Of a stretch of 58,457 nt of DNA, positions 34,932-43,960 are shown piece by piece (the first letter of the stretch is position 1; each line of letters opens with the position of its first letter). Below the pieces are notes generated by a model. The model worked only from the letters and a program-made list of their open reading frames with translations. It did not search any database and was not told where the DNA came from. The position numbers were made by a program, and so were the translations under genes. Origin of the DNA: Chromatiaceae bacterium (lineage in GTDB: Bacteria > Pseudomonadota > Gammaproteobacteria > Chromatiales > Chromatiaceae); assembly GCA_022340195.1 (NCBI GenBank), contig JAJDOL010000109.1, positions 1-58,457 of the forward strand. The letters are read 5' to 3'.

Positions 34932-35810
34932 TCATTGCATCGGCGCAGGCATGACAGGCAGAGGTGGGGGTTCCGGCATTGTGGGCATCGGCGGAGGCTC
35001 GGGCATCCGCGAACGCCGCGGCATAGCTGGCATCGGCGGTGGTTCGGGCATAGGAGCTATTTCAGGCAGAGGCGGCCCTTCCACTGTCGGCCGGCGTACA
35101 AAGCCTGGAAAGTCCGGGTTGGTCCAACCTTCCTCAGCCAGCTTTTCCGCCGGGGGGCGCAGGCGGGAAGTGAAATCGAGCACCGCCGATTCCTCACGCG
35201 GAGAGAAGCCCTCGATCTGCTTTACCATCTTCGCATCCGCATTCTGTCGCCTATTGGTGCGAATCAGGTGAAACTGGCGCGCCAAATAATTGAAATGCTG
35301 CCCGCCAACGGCCGGAATATGCTCTTTCGGTTTGCCCTCGCCGTTCTTGCCATGGCACTTAACGCAGTTTTCCTCGTAGAGTTGCTTGCCAAGCTCCAAA
35401 TCGTTCCCGGGTCCGACACCGTTTCTGGGCGTCATAGGAAGCTCGGCAACATACGCGGCCACGTCGGCGACCTGCTGTGGACCGCCCAAGGTCTTGGGCA
35501 TGGAAAAGGGATACATGAGTGGATTGTCCCGGTTGCGCGCCCGAATGTCCGCCAATTGCTTTATGATAACGGTACGCTGCTGGCCCGCGATCTGGGGGTA
35601 ATTTCCATCCGAGGTTCCCCAACCCTCGGGGCCATGACAGACGGTGCAGATCAAATAGGCTTCTCGTCCGTTGTCCAGGTTGGGCTCCAGGGCTATGATC
35701 TCGTCGTACTCTGCCTGCGCGATCTCCGTGGGGGTTGCAGCGGACAGGGAACCAGCCGCAATCCCACCTAGGACAAGCGCGACCGAGCAGACCAATCTCC
35801 TCGTTCTCAT
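34932..35810 (-). CDS. Dihaem cytochrome c (c4-like) with proline-rich tail
   Basis: 292 aa. A signal peptide (about 1-25, ending SLSAA) is followed by two haem sites: C55-T-V-C58-H59 and C149-V-K-C152-H153, about 94 residues apart as in cytochrome c4. Candidate axial methionines are M104 (FSMPKTL) and a Met near 192 (DAKMVKQI). The last about 45 residues are unusual, a repeated M-P-E-P-P-P-M-P tract. It should act in the periplasm as an electron carrier. The ATG at 35808-35810 sits just behind GGAGG; two in-frame GTGs lie immediately before it. Monocistronic by appearance. Confidence 0.9.
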   Translation of the reverse strand: MRTRRLVCSVALVLGGIAAGSLSAATPTEIAQAEYDEIIALEPNLDNGREAYLICTVCHGPEGWGTSDGNYPQIAGQQRTVIIKQLADIRARNRDNPLMYPFSMPKTLGGPQQVADVAAYVAELPMTPRNGVGPGNDLELGKQLYEENCVKCHGKNGEGKPKEHIPAVGGQHFNYLARQFHLIRTNRRQNADAKMVKQIEGFSPREESAVLDFTSRLRPPAEKLAEEGWTNPDFPGFVRRPTVEGPPLPEIAPMPEPPPMPAMPRRSRMPEPPPMPTMPEPPPLPVMPAPMQ

Positions 35811-35984
35811 CACCACCTCCAGCTACCGGGAGCCGCACTCGGCGAAATCCACCGTACGGCCGCAATTTTGTTATCTTTCGGCACGGCAGGTTAGTCCGAA
35901 GCCCTGCAACTGTGCAACCCCCGTCCCATTTTAGGGCTCACCACGCAAGTCCCGACGAATCCGCGATTCGTCCCCTGCGATCCG

Positions 35985-36452
35985 TCAGCCTTTGTTGAAA
36001 GTCCTGGTCGCGACATTCAGGTGAAAGATAGCCTTGTGCAGATCGCCGAGGCTCAACATGCCCACTAGGGTTCCGTTGTGCGCCACCGGTATGCGACGGA
36101 AGCGGTTGCGCACCATGACGGACGCCGCTCGAAGTACGTGGGCGTCCGGAGCCACCGTGATGGGATTGCGTGTCATCAGGTCGCTGACCGAGAGGTCCAG
36201 CACGTCCTTGTACTTGGCCATCTGCGCGTCCAGGTCCACATTACCCATGCCTTCCTCCATCAGATTCTCGAGCGTCGGAAACAGGCAGTGCAATACATCC
36301 TTCTCCGAAATGATGCCTACGAGCTTTCCATCGTCCTCAACCACCGGGATACCGGGAATCCGGTAAAGACACATCACGGAGGCGACCTCCATGACCTTGG
36401 CATCTGCGCTGACCGAACGTATGGAGCGGTTCATAACTTCTTGAACTTGCAT
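35985..36452 (-). CDS. CBS-domain protein
   Basis: 155 aa consisting of two CBS motifs: M-N-R-S-I-R-S-V-S-A-D-A-K-V-M with GIPVVEDDGKLVGIISEKD, then LMTRNPITVAPDAHVLRA with RRIPVAHNGTLVGMLS. A Bateman pair normally binds adenosyl compounds and regulates a partner. About 30 residues (LFPTLENLMEEG...MAKYKDVLDL) separate the motifs. The ATG at 36450-36452 is preceded by GGAGA; an open 12-codon extension upstream is less likely. No partner is fused or adjacent in the operon. Confidence 0.88.
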   Translation of the reverse strand: MQVQEVMNRSIRSVSADAKVMEVASVMCLYRIPGIPVVEDDGKLVGIISEKDVLHCLFPTLENLMEEGMGNVDLDAQMAKYKDVLDLSVSDLMTRNPITVAPDAHVLRAASVMVRNRFRRIPVAHNGTLVGMLSLGDLHKAIFHLNVATRTFNKG

Positions 36453-36608
36453 GGGAAAGGGATCTCCTCTGAAAACGACCGGGCACAAGCCCGCTCTCTG
36501 ATCGACTCCCGGCGACAGGGCTCCGGCAGCCGCTGCTTGACTCTTTGCCGATTATAGCCGCTCCTGCGCGACGGCATTGAAGATCAGAACGGAATTGACG
36601 CGATGCGC

Positions 36609-37370
36609 CTAGAGCGCCAACCAGGGTCCGGGAACATCCTGACCCGCCACCCGCAGTCGGAGGTCCAGGTCGGAGGACACCTGGAGCAGGGTCTCGCGCA
36701 CGCGACGAGGATGGTTGTTCTTTTCGCTGACATGGGCGATCAACAGGTGGCGCAATCCCTTCAAGGACAGGCGATCCAGTAGCTCGGCCGCCTGCCGGTT
36801 GCTGAGGTGACCGTAGCTACCACCCACCCGCGCCTGCAACGAGGGCGGATAGGGACCGGCACGCAGCATGTCGGTGTCGTGGTTACACTCGAGCATCAAG
36901 GCGTCGCACTCTCGAAGCAGGTCCCGGGCGTGCGTTGTGACGTGGCCCGTGTCCGTCAACATGCCCAGACGTACGCCGGCGGATTCGAAGACGAACTGGC
37001 AAGGCTCCCGCGCATCGTGGGGCACCGGAAAAGGAGATACGCTGAGATCGCCGACGCGAAAGCCTCGCTGGTGTGCCGAGAACAGGTGCAACGCAGGTAC
37101 TACGCCGCCTCCAGCTTGGCGCCAAGTACCGGGCGTGCTCCAGACCTCGATGCCGTAGCGCTGCGCCAATGTCCCAACCCCGCGTACGTGATCTCCATGC
37201 TCGTGGGTAACCAGGATGGCGTCCAAATCCTTTGCCGAGACGCCTACATTCCGCAAACGCCGTTCCGCCTCTCGCGCCCCGAAACCGCAGTCTACCAGCA
37301 GCCGGGTTCCACCTGCTTCTATAAGCGTCGCGTTGCCCTTGCTGCCGCTACCCAGGGAGAGGAATCGCAT
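36609..37370 (-). CDS. MBL-fold metallohydrolase (YycJ/WalJ-like)
   Basis: 253 aa. The zinc-binding motif T-H-E-H-G-D-H-V-R-G matches the H-x-H-x-D-H signature. Other family segments are MRFLSLGSGSKGNATLIE, DTGHVT, LECNHD and the late IAHVSEKNNHP. This subgroup includes predicted nucleases/phosphodiesterases near YycJ. Cytoplasmic, no signal. It is 126 bp downstream of bamC on the same strand and may be part of the dapA-bamC-MBL operon. Confidence 0.9.
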   Translation of the reverse strand: MRFLSLGSGSKGNATLIEAGGTRLLVDCGFGAREAERRLRNVGVSAKDLDAILVTHEHGDHVRGVGTLAQRYGIEVWSTPGTWRQAGGGVVPALHLFSAHQRGFRVGDLSVSPFPVPHDAREPCQFVFESAGVRLGMLTDTGHVTTHARDLLRECDALMLECNHDTDMLRAGPYPPSLQARVGGSYGHLSNRQAAELLDRLSLKGLRHLLIAHVSEKNNHPRRVRETLLQVSSDLDLRLRVAGQDVPGPWLAL

Positions 37371-37496
37371 CGGCTCAAGGCGCCGCGACGCCGGAAGAGT
37401 CCCGCCATTTGCAGCGTGAGCGAAGAAGGCGCAGCGTCCGACGGCTCATTGACCACGCACCATCCGCGAGACCGCCTAATCCTACGGCAGCGAAAC

Positions 37497-38648
37497 TCAG
37501 CGGATTTGCTCGTTCAACAACCGCAAGATACGCTCCGCGGTTGCAGAGGACGCCGGTCGGCCCACCTGATCGCGCACCACGACACGCGTCTGGGTACCGT
37601 CACCGCTGAGCTTGACCTGGTATTGGGCGACACTTTTCTCGTCATCGTCGCGCCAGAACGCGAGCTTCGAACCCCAGCCCTTCTTCTTTTCACCCTTTGA
37701 CGGATCGTCGTAACGGACATAGTAGATTCCCTGGGTACGGTCTCTGTCCTCCACCGCGAAACCGATGCGATCCAGGGCCACGCCGGTCAAGCGCCAGGCA
37801 CGCCGGTACTCATCTGAGATGATCAGCGTGCTTTCGCCACCTGGACCCGTTGTAAGCTGCGATTTGGTCCTATCCGCGGCCTGCTGTTGTTGCGCGGCCA
37901 ATCCGCCGGCCTGTTGTTCCGGGACACCGAGATAGACCAAGAGACGGCGCAGCATCGCCGCCTCCTTGGCCGGATCCGCAGGGGCAGGCTCCCAAACGGT
38001 AGAAGAGTCTTCACCGGCAGCATTACTGCGGAATCGCTCCTCCATCGCTCGATGCGTCAGGTAGAGGTCGGTCGTCCCTGCATCCAGGCCCGGCTCTATA
38101 CGGACGCGATACTGATCACGCAAGGATGTGGCATAGAGGCCTTCCGCGACCTTACGCAGCATATTGGTAACGAAGTCCTGACGTATCTCGGCCCGATTCT
38201 CGAGCCAATCTGTCTTCATGATACCGGTAGTCGGGTCCTCTTCCACCAGCAGAATACCCTGGGAGCGCCAAAAGCCCACGACCTTCGGCCATACCTCCTG
38301 GGGAGATGCATCGATCTCGAGCCAACGATTGTTGCCTTCGCGGCGCAGCTTGACGTTTTTTACCTCCGGCAGGACTTCGTTACTGCCCGCGATACGTTGG
38401 CGTTTCGAGCGCTCACCCACATACTCCGAATAAGTGGTGGTTCCGCCGAGTGGTGGAACATCCATGGCATCGTCGAAGCTTCCGGCAGTCAGATCCGGCG
38501 GTATCTCCAGGTTGTCCGATGCCTCGCGTTGCTTCTTATATTGAAGACGCTGATCGGGCAGGTAGTCGTCGAGATTCGGTGTACTGCCGCATGCGGGCAG
38601 CAGCAGGATACTCGTGACAAGGATTGCAGGGACTATGGCATTCTGCAT
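37497..38648 (-). CDS. bamC: Outer-membrane assembly lipoprotein BamC
   Basis: 383 aa. Lipoprotein of the BAM complex, which inserts beta-barrel proteins into the outer membrane. The signal peptide ends in a lipobox L-P-A-C20. The start of the mature protein has LDDYLPDQR and then EIPPDL, the conserved N-terminal segment that contacts BamD. Two helix-grip domains follow, with a long Gln-rich linker (AAQQQQAADRTKSQ) between them. The frame is open upstream, but the ATG at 38646-38648 gives the signal peptide. dapA lies upstream on the same strand, the usual gammaproteobacterial order. Confidence 0.92.
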   Translation of the reverse strand: MQNAIVPAILVTSILLLPACGSTPNLDDYLPDQRLQYKKQREASDNLEIPPDLTAGSFDDAMDVPPLGGTTTYSEYVGERSKRQRIAGSNEVLPEVKNVKLRREGNNRWLEIDASPQEVWPKVVGFWRSQGILLVEEDPTTGIMKTDWLENRAEIRQDFVTNMLRKVAEGLYATSLRDQYRVRIEPGLDAGTTDLYLTHRAMEERFRSNAAGEDSSTVWEPAPADPAKEAAMLRRLLVYLGVPEQQAGGLAAQQQQAADRTKSQLTTGPGGESTLIISDEYRRAWRLTGVALDRIGFAVEDRDRTQGIYYVRYDDPSKGEKKKGWGSKLAFWRDDDEKSVAQYQVKLSGDGTQTRVVVRDQVGRPASSATAERILRLLNEQIR

Positions 38649-38747
38649 AGGGATCGCTCGTACGTTGTCGGGCGGCCTGCCAGGCGATTGCTGGAGAATG
38701 ATAGACCAGGGTGCGCCGGATTTTCGTTCGTATTCAAGGCGTAGCAG

Positions 38748-38817
38748 CCACCGCATAGCGGGCTATGTGGCGGCCGGCACAACGCGGAAGACGGACGAAA
38801 AGACCTGCAGATTGGTA
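38748..38817. repeat. Intergenic hairpin repeat, copy B
   Basis: Contains GCCACCGCATAGC-GG-GCTATGTGGCGGC, a nearly perfect stem, followed about 26 nt later by GACGAAAAG-A-CCTGC. It matches the order and spacing of the copy at 34743-34818. It lies in the 218-bp gap between bamC and dapA and could fold in their mRNA. Confidence 0.55.
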
Positions 38818-38866
38818 TGTCATTTGGCAGAAAACGCCTCAGCTGGACTCGCCGAAGGCATGGCAT

Positions 38867-39742
38867 TTAGATGACGCCCACCTGCTCTAGCGCGGCACGC
38901 ACGACTGGTTGCGCGTCCTCGGTTAACCAGGTGAGCGGAAGCCTGATCCCCCGCGGTGACAAGCCCATCTCCGCCATCGCCCATTTCACGGGTATCGGAT
39001 TGGACTGGACGAACAGATTGCGGTGCAGGATATCGAGGCGCTCGTTAACCGCGAGCGCTTCTTCGCGCCGACCGCAGAGTGCCGCGGCACACATCTGTTG
39101 CATTAGCCGGGGTGCGACATTCGCCGTCACCGATATATCACCGTGACCGCCCTGTAGGATGAATTCGCAGGCAGTGGCATCGTCGCCACTGAGCAGGTCG
39201 AATTCCTCCGCACACAGCGACTTCAGGCGGACAAGCCGATTCAGATCTCCGGTGGCCTCTTTGATGCCCACGATGTTCCGGATCCGAGATAAACGTGCGG
39301 CAGTCTCAGGCAACATGTCGCAAGCGGTCCGGCCAGGTACATTGTACAGGATCTGCGGGATGTCCACGGCCTCGGCGACGGCCTTGTGATGCAGGTAAAG
39401 CCCTTCCTGCGTCGGCTTGTTGTAATAAGGCGTTACCAACAAGGCAGCGTCCGCCCCGGCCAGCTTTGCGCAACCTGTCAGGTTGATGGCCTCGGTCGTG
39501 GAGTTCGCGCCCGTTCCAGCGATCACCGGGATTCGCCCGGCGGCGAGTGCCACGAAGCGGCGAAGGAGGGCACAATGCTCCTCTTCGTCCAGCGTTGCAG
39601 ACTCCCCCGTGGTGCCGACGGCAACGATTGCCGAGGTGCCGGCCTCCACGTGGAAATCGACCAGCCGACTCAAAGAGTCCTCGTCGATCCGCCCGTCTTC
39701 GTGCATGGGCGTTATCAGGGCAACGATACTGCCGCGAAACAT
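38867..39742 (-). CDS. dapA: 4-hydroxy-tetrahydrodipicolinate synthase
   Basis: 291 aa, the standard DapA length. Condenses pyruvate with aspartate semialdehyde in diaminopimelate/lysine synthesis. The Schiff-base lysine is K161 (GIKEATGDL), and the catalytic triad T44, Y107 and Y133 falls at the same numbers as in E. coli. The GTTGE motif (43-47) is intact. Transcribed on the minus strand ahead of bamC; the next plus-strand gene is divergent across a 152-bp gap. Confidence 0.97.
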   Translation of the reverse strand: MFRGSIVALITPMHEDGRIDEDSLSRLVDFHVEAGTSAIVAVGTTGESATLDEEEHCALLRRFVALAAGRIPVIAGTGANSTTEAINLTGCAKLAGADAALLVTPYYNKPTQEGLYLHHKAVAEAVDIPQILYNVPGRTACDMLPETAARLSRIRNIVGIKEATGDLNRLVRLKSLCAEEFDLLSGDDATACEFILQGGHGDISVTANVAPRLMQQMCAAALCGRREEALAVNERLDILHRNLFVQSNPIPVKWAMAEMGLSPRGIRLPLTWLTEDAQPVVRAALEQVGVI

Positions 39743-39894
39743 ATGGGCGTGCCTCCAACGTTCGAAAATTTTGCATATTATCTTGCCGTTATGGATTTAT
39801 TCAAGAAAAGCTTCACGGGCTTCGAGGGGTGCGGGAGCCCATGCTAAACTCAGCCCAACTCAGCCGCTCACAGGACCCGTTGCATCTCAAAACC

Positions 39895-40434
39895 ATGGCC
39901 ACGCAGAAGACATACCTCGTAATCTCTGCCCTCGGCGAGGATCACCCGGGCATCGTCAACGCCCTTTCCAAGGCCATCCTCGAGCACGGATGCAACATCG
40001 AGGACAGCCGTATGACTGTTCTCGGAGGAGAGTTCGCGGCCATTCTTCTGGTAGAGGGCAAGTGGAACACCTTGGCGAAGGTCGAGAACGCCCTGCCGGA
40101 GATTGAACGGCAGCTAGGGATGAACATCCTATCCAAACGCACAGGGGAGCGAAGCGCCGGAGCCAATCTCTTGCCCTATGCGGTGGACGTGATTTCCATG
40201 GACCACCCAGGAATCGTCAACAACCTGGCCGGGTTTTTCGCAGAGCGCAACATCAATATCGAAGACATGAACACCAGCACCTATGCCGCCGCCCATACCG
40301 GAACCTCCATGTTCGCCGTGCACATGACCGTCGGAATTCCAGCGGACCTGCATATCGCAGGACTGCGTGAGGAGTTTATGGATTACTGTGACGGACTGAA
40401 TCTGGACGCGGTACTCGAACCGCTGAAGGGATAG
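39895..40434 (+). CDS. GcvR-like protein with two ACT domains
   Basis: 179 aa. Two ACT-type domains: the first begins LVISALGEDHPGIVNALSKAILEHGCNIEDSR, the second VDVISMDHPGIVNNLAGFFAERNINIEDM. This is the layout of the glycine-cleavage transcriptional repressor GcvR, an accessory regulator that works through protein contact and ligand binding. An in-frame ATG at 39841 is an alternative start; 39895 begins at the conserved fold. It precedes bcp by 33 bp on the same strand, a common arrangement (gcvR-bcp beside dapA). Confidence 0.88.
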   Translation: MATQKTYLVISALGEDHPGIVNALSKAILEHGCNIEDSRMTVLGGEFAAILLVEGKWNTLAKVENALPEIERQLGMNILSKRTGERSAGANLLPYAVDVISMDHPGIVNNLAGFFAERNINIEDMNTSTYAAAHTGTSMFAVHMTVGIPADLHIAGLREEFMDYCDGLNLDAVLEPLKG

Positions 40435-40467
40435 ATTTTGACAGCAGAATTTGGGAGCTGATATCCA

Positions 40468-40938
40468 ATGAGCCCACCCATCGGCGACCCGGTGCCCGAT
40501 CTCGAGCTCACGACTACCAATGATAAGACCCTGAAGTTGTCAGATTTTCGTGGCAGCAACCTGGTACTTTTTTTCTATCCGAAGGCAAGCACGCCCGGTT
40601 GCACGACCGAGGGACAGGATTTTCGAGACGCCGCTGCCGCCTTCGAGGCGGCGTCCACGAAAATTCTGGGTGCATCCCGCGACGGACTAAAAGCCCAGGA
40701 GAATTTCAAAGCCAAGCATTCCTTCCCCTTCGATCTGGTCTCCGACAAGGACGAGATCCTTTGCGGGGTGTTTGACGTCATCAAGCTCAAGAAGATGTAC
40801 GGCCGGGAGTCTTTGGGCATCGAACGCAGCACCTTCCTGATCGACAAAGATGGCGTACTGCGCCGAGAGTGGCGAAAGGTCAAGGTCAAGGGTCATGTAG
40901 ACGAGGTCCTCGCGGCTGCACAGGAGCTGAGTACGTGA
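40468..40938 (+). CDS. bcp: Thioredoxin-dependent peroxiredoxin Bcp/PrxQ
   Basis: 156 aa. Reduces H2O2 and organic hydroperoxides. The peroxidatic C45 lies in ASTPGCTTEGQDFRD. The resolving Cys five residues later in E. coli (C50) is replaced by Gln, while C99 (DEILCGVF) is the only other cysteine and could resolve the sulfenic acid, or the enzyme could work as a 1-Cys type. No signal peptide. It follows the GcvR-like gene by 33 bp and is probably co-transcribed. Confidence 0.93.
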   Translation: MSPPIGDPVPDLELTTTNDKTLKLSDFRGSNLVLFFYPKASTPGCTTEGQDFRDAAAAFEAASTKILGASRDGLKAQENFKAKHSFPFDLVSDKDEILCGVFDVIKLKKMYGRESLGIERSTFLIDKDGVLRREWRKVKVKGHVDEVLAAAQELST

Positions 40939-41080
40939 GCACAGCGTCTCCCAGACGATGACCACTCGGAGCCATCCGGCAATGGAAGAATAACTCGGAC
41001 GGCCAACTGTTTCTCGGTCCTGATACCCTCAGCGCCAATTGGCACCCCGGAAAAACGGGTCGGAGGAGAGCCGCGCCCTG

Positions 41081-42499
41081 ATGATCAAACGCAATACCGA
41101 CAAGCCCTGTCTCTTCGTCTTGGATACCAACGTGCTTATGCACGACCCCACATCTATATTCCGCTTCCACGAACATGACATTTTTCTGCCAATGGCGGTG
41201 CTCGAGGAGCTCGACAAGGGCAAAAAGGGGATGTCGGAGGTCGCACGAAACGTCCGACAGGCCAGCCGCTTTCTCGACCAACTCATGAGCGGCGCCGATA
41301 AGGACGAGATCGATGCCGGACTACCCATAACACCTTTCACGGAGAACAGCGGGGCCCACGTTATCCAAGCAAATGGCCACCTGTTCTTCCAAACGACGCC
41401 AATTGACCTCGACCTCCCGAAATCGCTACCGGGCAGCAACCCGGACAACAACATTCTGGGTACTGCCCAGGCCCTTCAGAGAAACCGTCAGGATCGCACT
41501 GTCATCATCGTCTCCAAGGACATCAACCTACGCATCAAGGCTGCCGTTCTCGGGATTGCAGCGGAGGACTACTCCAACGACCAGGTACTGGACGATGTAT
41601 CCCTTCTGTACACGGGCCAGCAGGAGCTACCGGAGGGCTTCTGGAGCTACCACGACAAAGCGGTAGAGTCCTGGAATGAAGAAGGCCGCACCTTCTACAA
41701 AATAAACGGGCCGGACGTCACTGACTGGTACCCGAGCCAATGCCTCTGTTGGGGAGGTGACGAGGGCTTCGAGGCCGTCGTTCGCGAGAAGAGCTTGCCC
41801 GAAGAGGCGATCATCGAATTGGCTGAGGATTTTCGCTCGCCCCGGCACAACGTCTGGGGCATTACGGCGCGCAATCGGGAGCAGAACTTCGCGCTCAATA
41901 TGCTCATGGACCCGACGCTGGACTTCGTCACCCTTCTTGGAGCCGCAGGAACCGGCAAGACCCTGCTAGCCCTGGCCGCGGGTCTGTCGCAAGTGCTGGA
42001 CCGCAACATCTACCGTGAAATCATCATGACCCGGGTGACAGTGCCCGTCGGGGAGGATATCGGCTTCCTGCCGGGAACCGAGGAGGAGAAGATGACCCCC
42101 TGGATGGGCGCTCTGATGGACAACCTGGAGGTTCTTACCCAAACCGAGGGCGGGGAGTGGGGCCGGGCGGCAACCAACGATCTGTTGCGCAACCGTATCC
42201 GCATCTCCTCCCTCAACTTCATGCGCGGACGCACCTTCCTGCGCAAGTACATCATCCTGGACGAGGCCCAGAATCTCACGGCCAAGCAGATGAAGACGCT
42301 CATCACCCGGGCGGGTCCCGGTACGAAAATCGTCTGCCTCGGTAACATCTCGCAGATCGACACGCCCTACCTCACGGAGACCACCTCCGGACTCACGTAC
42401 GTCGTCGATCGCTTCAAGGACTGGAAGCACGGCGGGCACATTACCCTGGTTCGAGGCGAGCGTTCGCGTTTGGCGGATTTTGCTTCCGAGCGGCTGTGA
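41081..42499 (+). CDS. PIN-PhoH fusion protein (PhoH2-type ATPase)
   Basis: 472 aa. The N-terminal PIN-type nuclease fold has V-L-D15-T-N-V-L-M and AVLEELDKGKKG with acidic residues in the expected active-site positions. The C-terminal PhoH ATPase has Walker A LGAAGTGKTLLALAAG, the PVGEDIGFLPG loop, and Walker B KYIILDEAQN. Family members are ATP-dependent RNA helicase/RNase proteins. The ATG at 41081 is used; GGAGGAG lies about 13 bp upstream. Free-standing plus-strand gene between bcp and moaA. Confidence 0.93.
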   Translation: MIKRNTDKPCLFVLDTNVLMHDPTSIFRFHEHDIFLPMAVLEELDKGKKGMSEVARNVRQASRFLDQLMSGADKDEIDAGLPITPFTENSGAHVIQANGHLFFQTTPIDLDLPKSLPGSNPDNNILGTAQALQRNRQDRTVIIVSKDINLRIKAAVLGIAAEDYSNDQVLDDVSLLYTGQQELPEGFWSYHDKAVESWNEEGRTFYKINGPDVTDWYPSQCLCWGGDEGFEAVVREKSLPEEAIIELAEDFRSPRHNVWGITARNREQNFALNMLMDPTLDFVTLLGAAGTGKTLLALAAGLSQVLDRNIYREIIMTRVTVPVGEDIGFLPGTEEEKMTPWMGALMDNLEVLTQTEGGEWGRAATNDLLRNRIRISSLNFMRGRTFLRKYIILDEAQNLTAKQMKTLITRAGPGTKIVCLGNISQIDTPYLTETTSGLTYVVDRFKDWKHGGHITLVRGERSRLADFASERL

Positions 42500-42678
42500 C
42501 CGAGAAAAATCTCAGCCATCGGCTCGTCCTCGCGTGCAATGATCCCCGGCGAATCGAAGGCCTGACAGCGGCTCAGCTCGTTCATCTGCCGGGAATGCAC
42601 GCCGAGACCCATCTCCATCTGATGGACCGCGGCGCATTCAGGTTGCCCGCATCCCCGTTCAAGGATGTGATCTCTTGA
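42496..42678 (+). CDS. Possible small ORF overlapping the PhoH stop
   Basis: 60 aa, unrecognised. The GTG start overlaps the PhoH stop as GTGA, a form seen in coupled genes. The sequence (SHRLVLACNDPRRIEGLTAAQLVHLPGMHAETHLHLMDRG) is plausible but has no motif. No independent ribosome binding site. It could equally be chance. Confidence 0.3.
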   Translation: MTEKNLSHRLVLACNDPRRIEGLTAAQLVHLPGMHAETHLHLMDRGAFRLPASPFKDVIS

Positions 42679-42752
42679 TCCAATTGCTTGGAACAAGGGC
42701 CCTAATCTGCTATTAACGCAAAGTGACAATCCAAGAAGGGGAGCCATGCCCG

Positions 42753-43769
42753 ATGGGCGCCGAGACGACCAAACCTGCGCCGGAAGCCCTTGTCGACCGC
42801 TTCGGCAGACGGATTAACTATCTTCGTATCTCCGTCACGGATCGTTGCGATTTCCGTTGCGTCTATTGTATGGAGCCAAACCAGCGCTTCTTCCCCGGCG
42901 ACCAGATACTGAGCCTCGCCGAAGTAGCCCAGGTCGCCCAGACTTTTGTGGACCTCGGAGTCCGCAAGATTCGCCTTACCGGAGGAGAGCCCCTGGTACG
43001 CCGTAACATTCTGCCGCTCATGCGCTCGATCGCATCCCTGCCTGGACTCGGTGAGCTGGTAATCACCACCAACGGCTCCCAGCTCGAGGAGATGGCCCAG
43101 CAAATCCGAGCGGCAGGCGTTAAGCGCATCAATATCAGCCTGGACAGCCTGCAACCTGAGCGTTTCCGGCACATAACCCGCAAGGGGAATCTTGGCCGTG
43201 TACTTCGCGGCATCGATGCTGCCGTCGCCGCGCGATTCGAACGAATAAAGCTCAACGCCGTCATCCTCAAGCACAGAAATCACGATGAAATCCTCGACCT
43301 TGTGCAGTTGGCGGTAGACAAGGGGATCAACATCAGCTTCATCGAAGAGATGCCCGTAGGGCAAATCGCGGAGCATGACAGAGCCGAGTCGTTCTATTCG
43401 AGCGATTGCATCCGTACCGACATCCAATCGCGATTCGAGCTGGTGCCCACTACCGAGACGACCGGTGGGCCTGCACGCTATTTCCGAATTCCCGGGACCG
43501 AGACGCGGGTGGGATTCATTTCCCCCCACAGCCATACGTTCTGCGCTGACTGCAATCGAGTGCGAGTCACTGCCGAGGGACGGCTGTTGCTGTGCCTCGG
43601 GCAGGAGCACTCCCTGGATCTGCGCCGAATCCTGCGCGAGCACCCTGGAGATCAAGTGAAACTGGACCAAGCAATCCGCGATGCCATGCAGATAAAGCCC
43701 GAAGGCCATGAGTTCGACCTAAGAGCCGACTCTGTTCTGGTCCGTCACATGAACGTAACTGGAGGGTGA
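42753..43769 (+). CDS. moaA: GTP 3',8-cyclase MoaA
   Basis: 338 aa. Radical SAM enzyme of molybdenum-cofactor synthesis, converting GTP to 3',8-cyclo-GTP. The N-terminal radical SAM motif is C32-x3-C36-x2-C39 ([10 protein letters not shown]); the C-terminal cluster is [18 protein letters not shown]. The protein ends in G-G, required by the family. The ATG at 42753 has GGGGAG upstream; a GTG at 42723 is also in frame. No other moa gene lies nearby. Confidence 0.96.
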   Translation: MGAETTKPAPEALVDRFGRRINYLRISVTDRCDFRCVYCMEPNQRFFPGDQILSLAEVAQVAQTFVDLGVRKIRLTGGEPLVRRNILPLMRSIASLPGLGELVITTNGSQLEEMAQQIRAAGVKRINISLDSLQPERFRHITRKGNLGRVLRGIDAAVAARFERIKLNAVILKHRNHDEILDLVQLAVDKGINISFIEEMPVGQIAEHDRAESFYSSDCIRTDIQSRFELVPTTETTGGPARYFRIPGTETRVGFISPHSHTFCADCNRVRVTAEGRLLLCLGQEHSLDLRRILREHPGDQVKLDQAIRDAMQIKPEGHEFDLRADSVLVRHMNVTGG

Positions 43770-43779
43770 GCCGAAACCT

Positions 43780-43796
43780 TTGGTCCAGTGGACCAA
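43780..43796. repeat. Palindrome after moaA
   Basis: TTGGTCCAGTGGACCAA, a 7-bp stem with a 3-nt loop, 11 bp after the moaA stop. No T-tract follows, so it is not a clear terminator. A second hairpin CCCTTC/GAAGGG lies at about 43813-43830. Confidence 0.4.
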
Positions 43797-43844
43797 CGCG
43801 GTTCGGCGAACTCCCTTCATGGAGGAAGGGCCGGGAGGTCCACC

Positions 43845-43901
43845 ATGGATCGTTTCGACAACCGGCAACGATGTCGATCATGTCCGGCGGCTGAAAATTG
43901 A
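43845..43901 (+). CDS. Possible micro-ORF (18 codons) with good ribosome binding site
   Basis: ATG at 43845 is preceded by GGGAGG at about 8-bp spacing and encodes MDRFDNRQRCRSCPAAEN before a TGA. It precedes the zinc-ribbon-like gene. It could be a leader peptide or chance; no conservation can be assessed here. Confidence 0.25.
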   Translation: MDRFDNRQRCRSCPAAEN

Positions 43902-43912
43902 CCGTTTGGCGT

Positions 43913-43925
43913 TATATAATATCGA
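43913..43925 (+). promoter_or_regulatory. AT-rich promoter-like block before the zinc-ribbon-like gene
   Basis: TATATAATAT (TATAAT at 43915-43920) stands out in GC-rich DNA, about 40 bp before the ATG at 43961. A matching -35 at 16-18 bp spacing is not clear, so this is a -10 candidate only. Confidence 0.4.
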
Positions 43926-43960
43926 GTATTAGAGAACCTTTATATTTCAGGAGAGCCAAT

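Noticed and set aside
43780-43796. Intrinsic terminator of moaA
   Set aside because: Hairpin lacks a T-tract on the plus strand.
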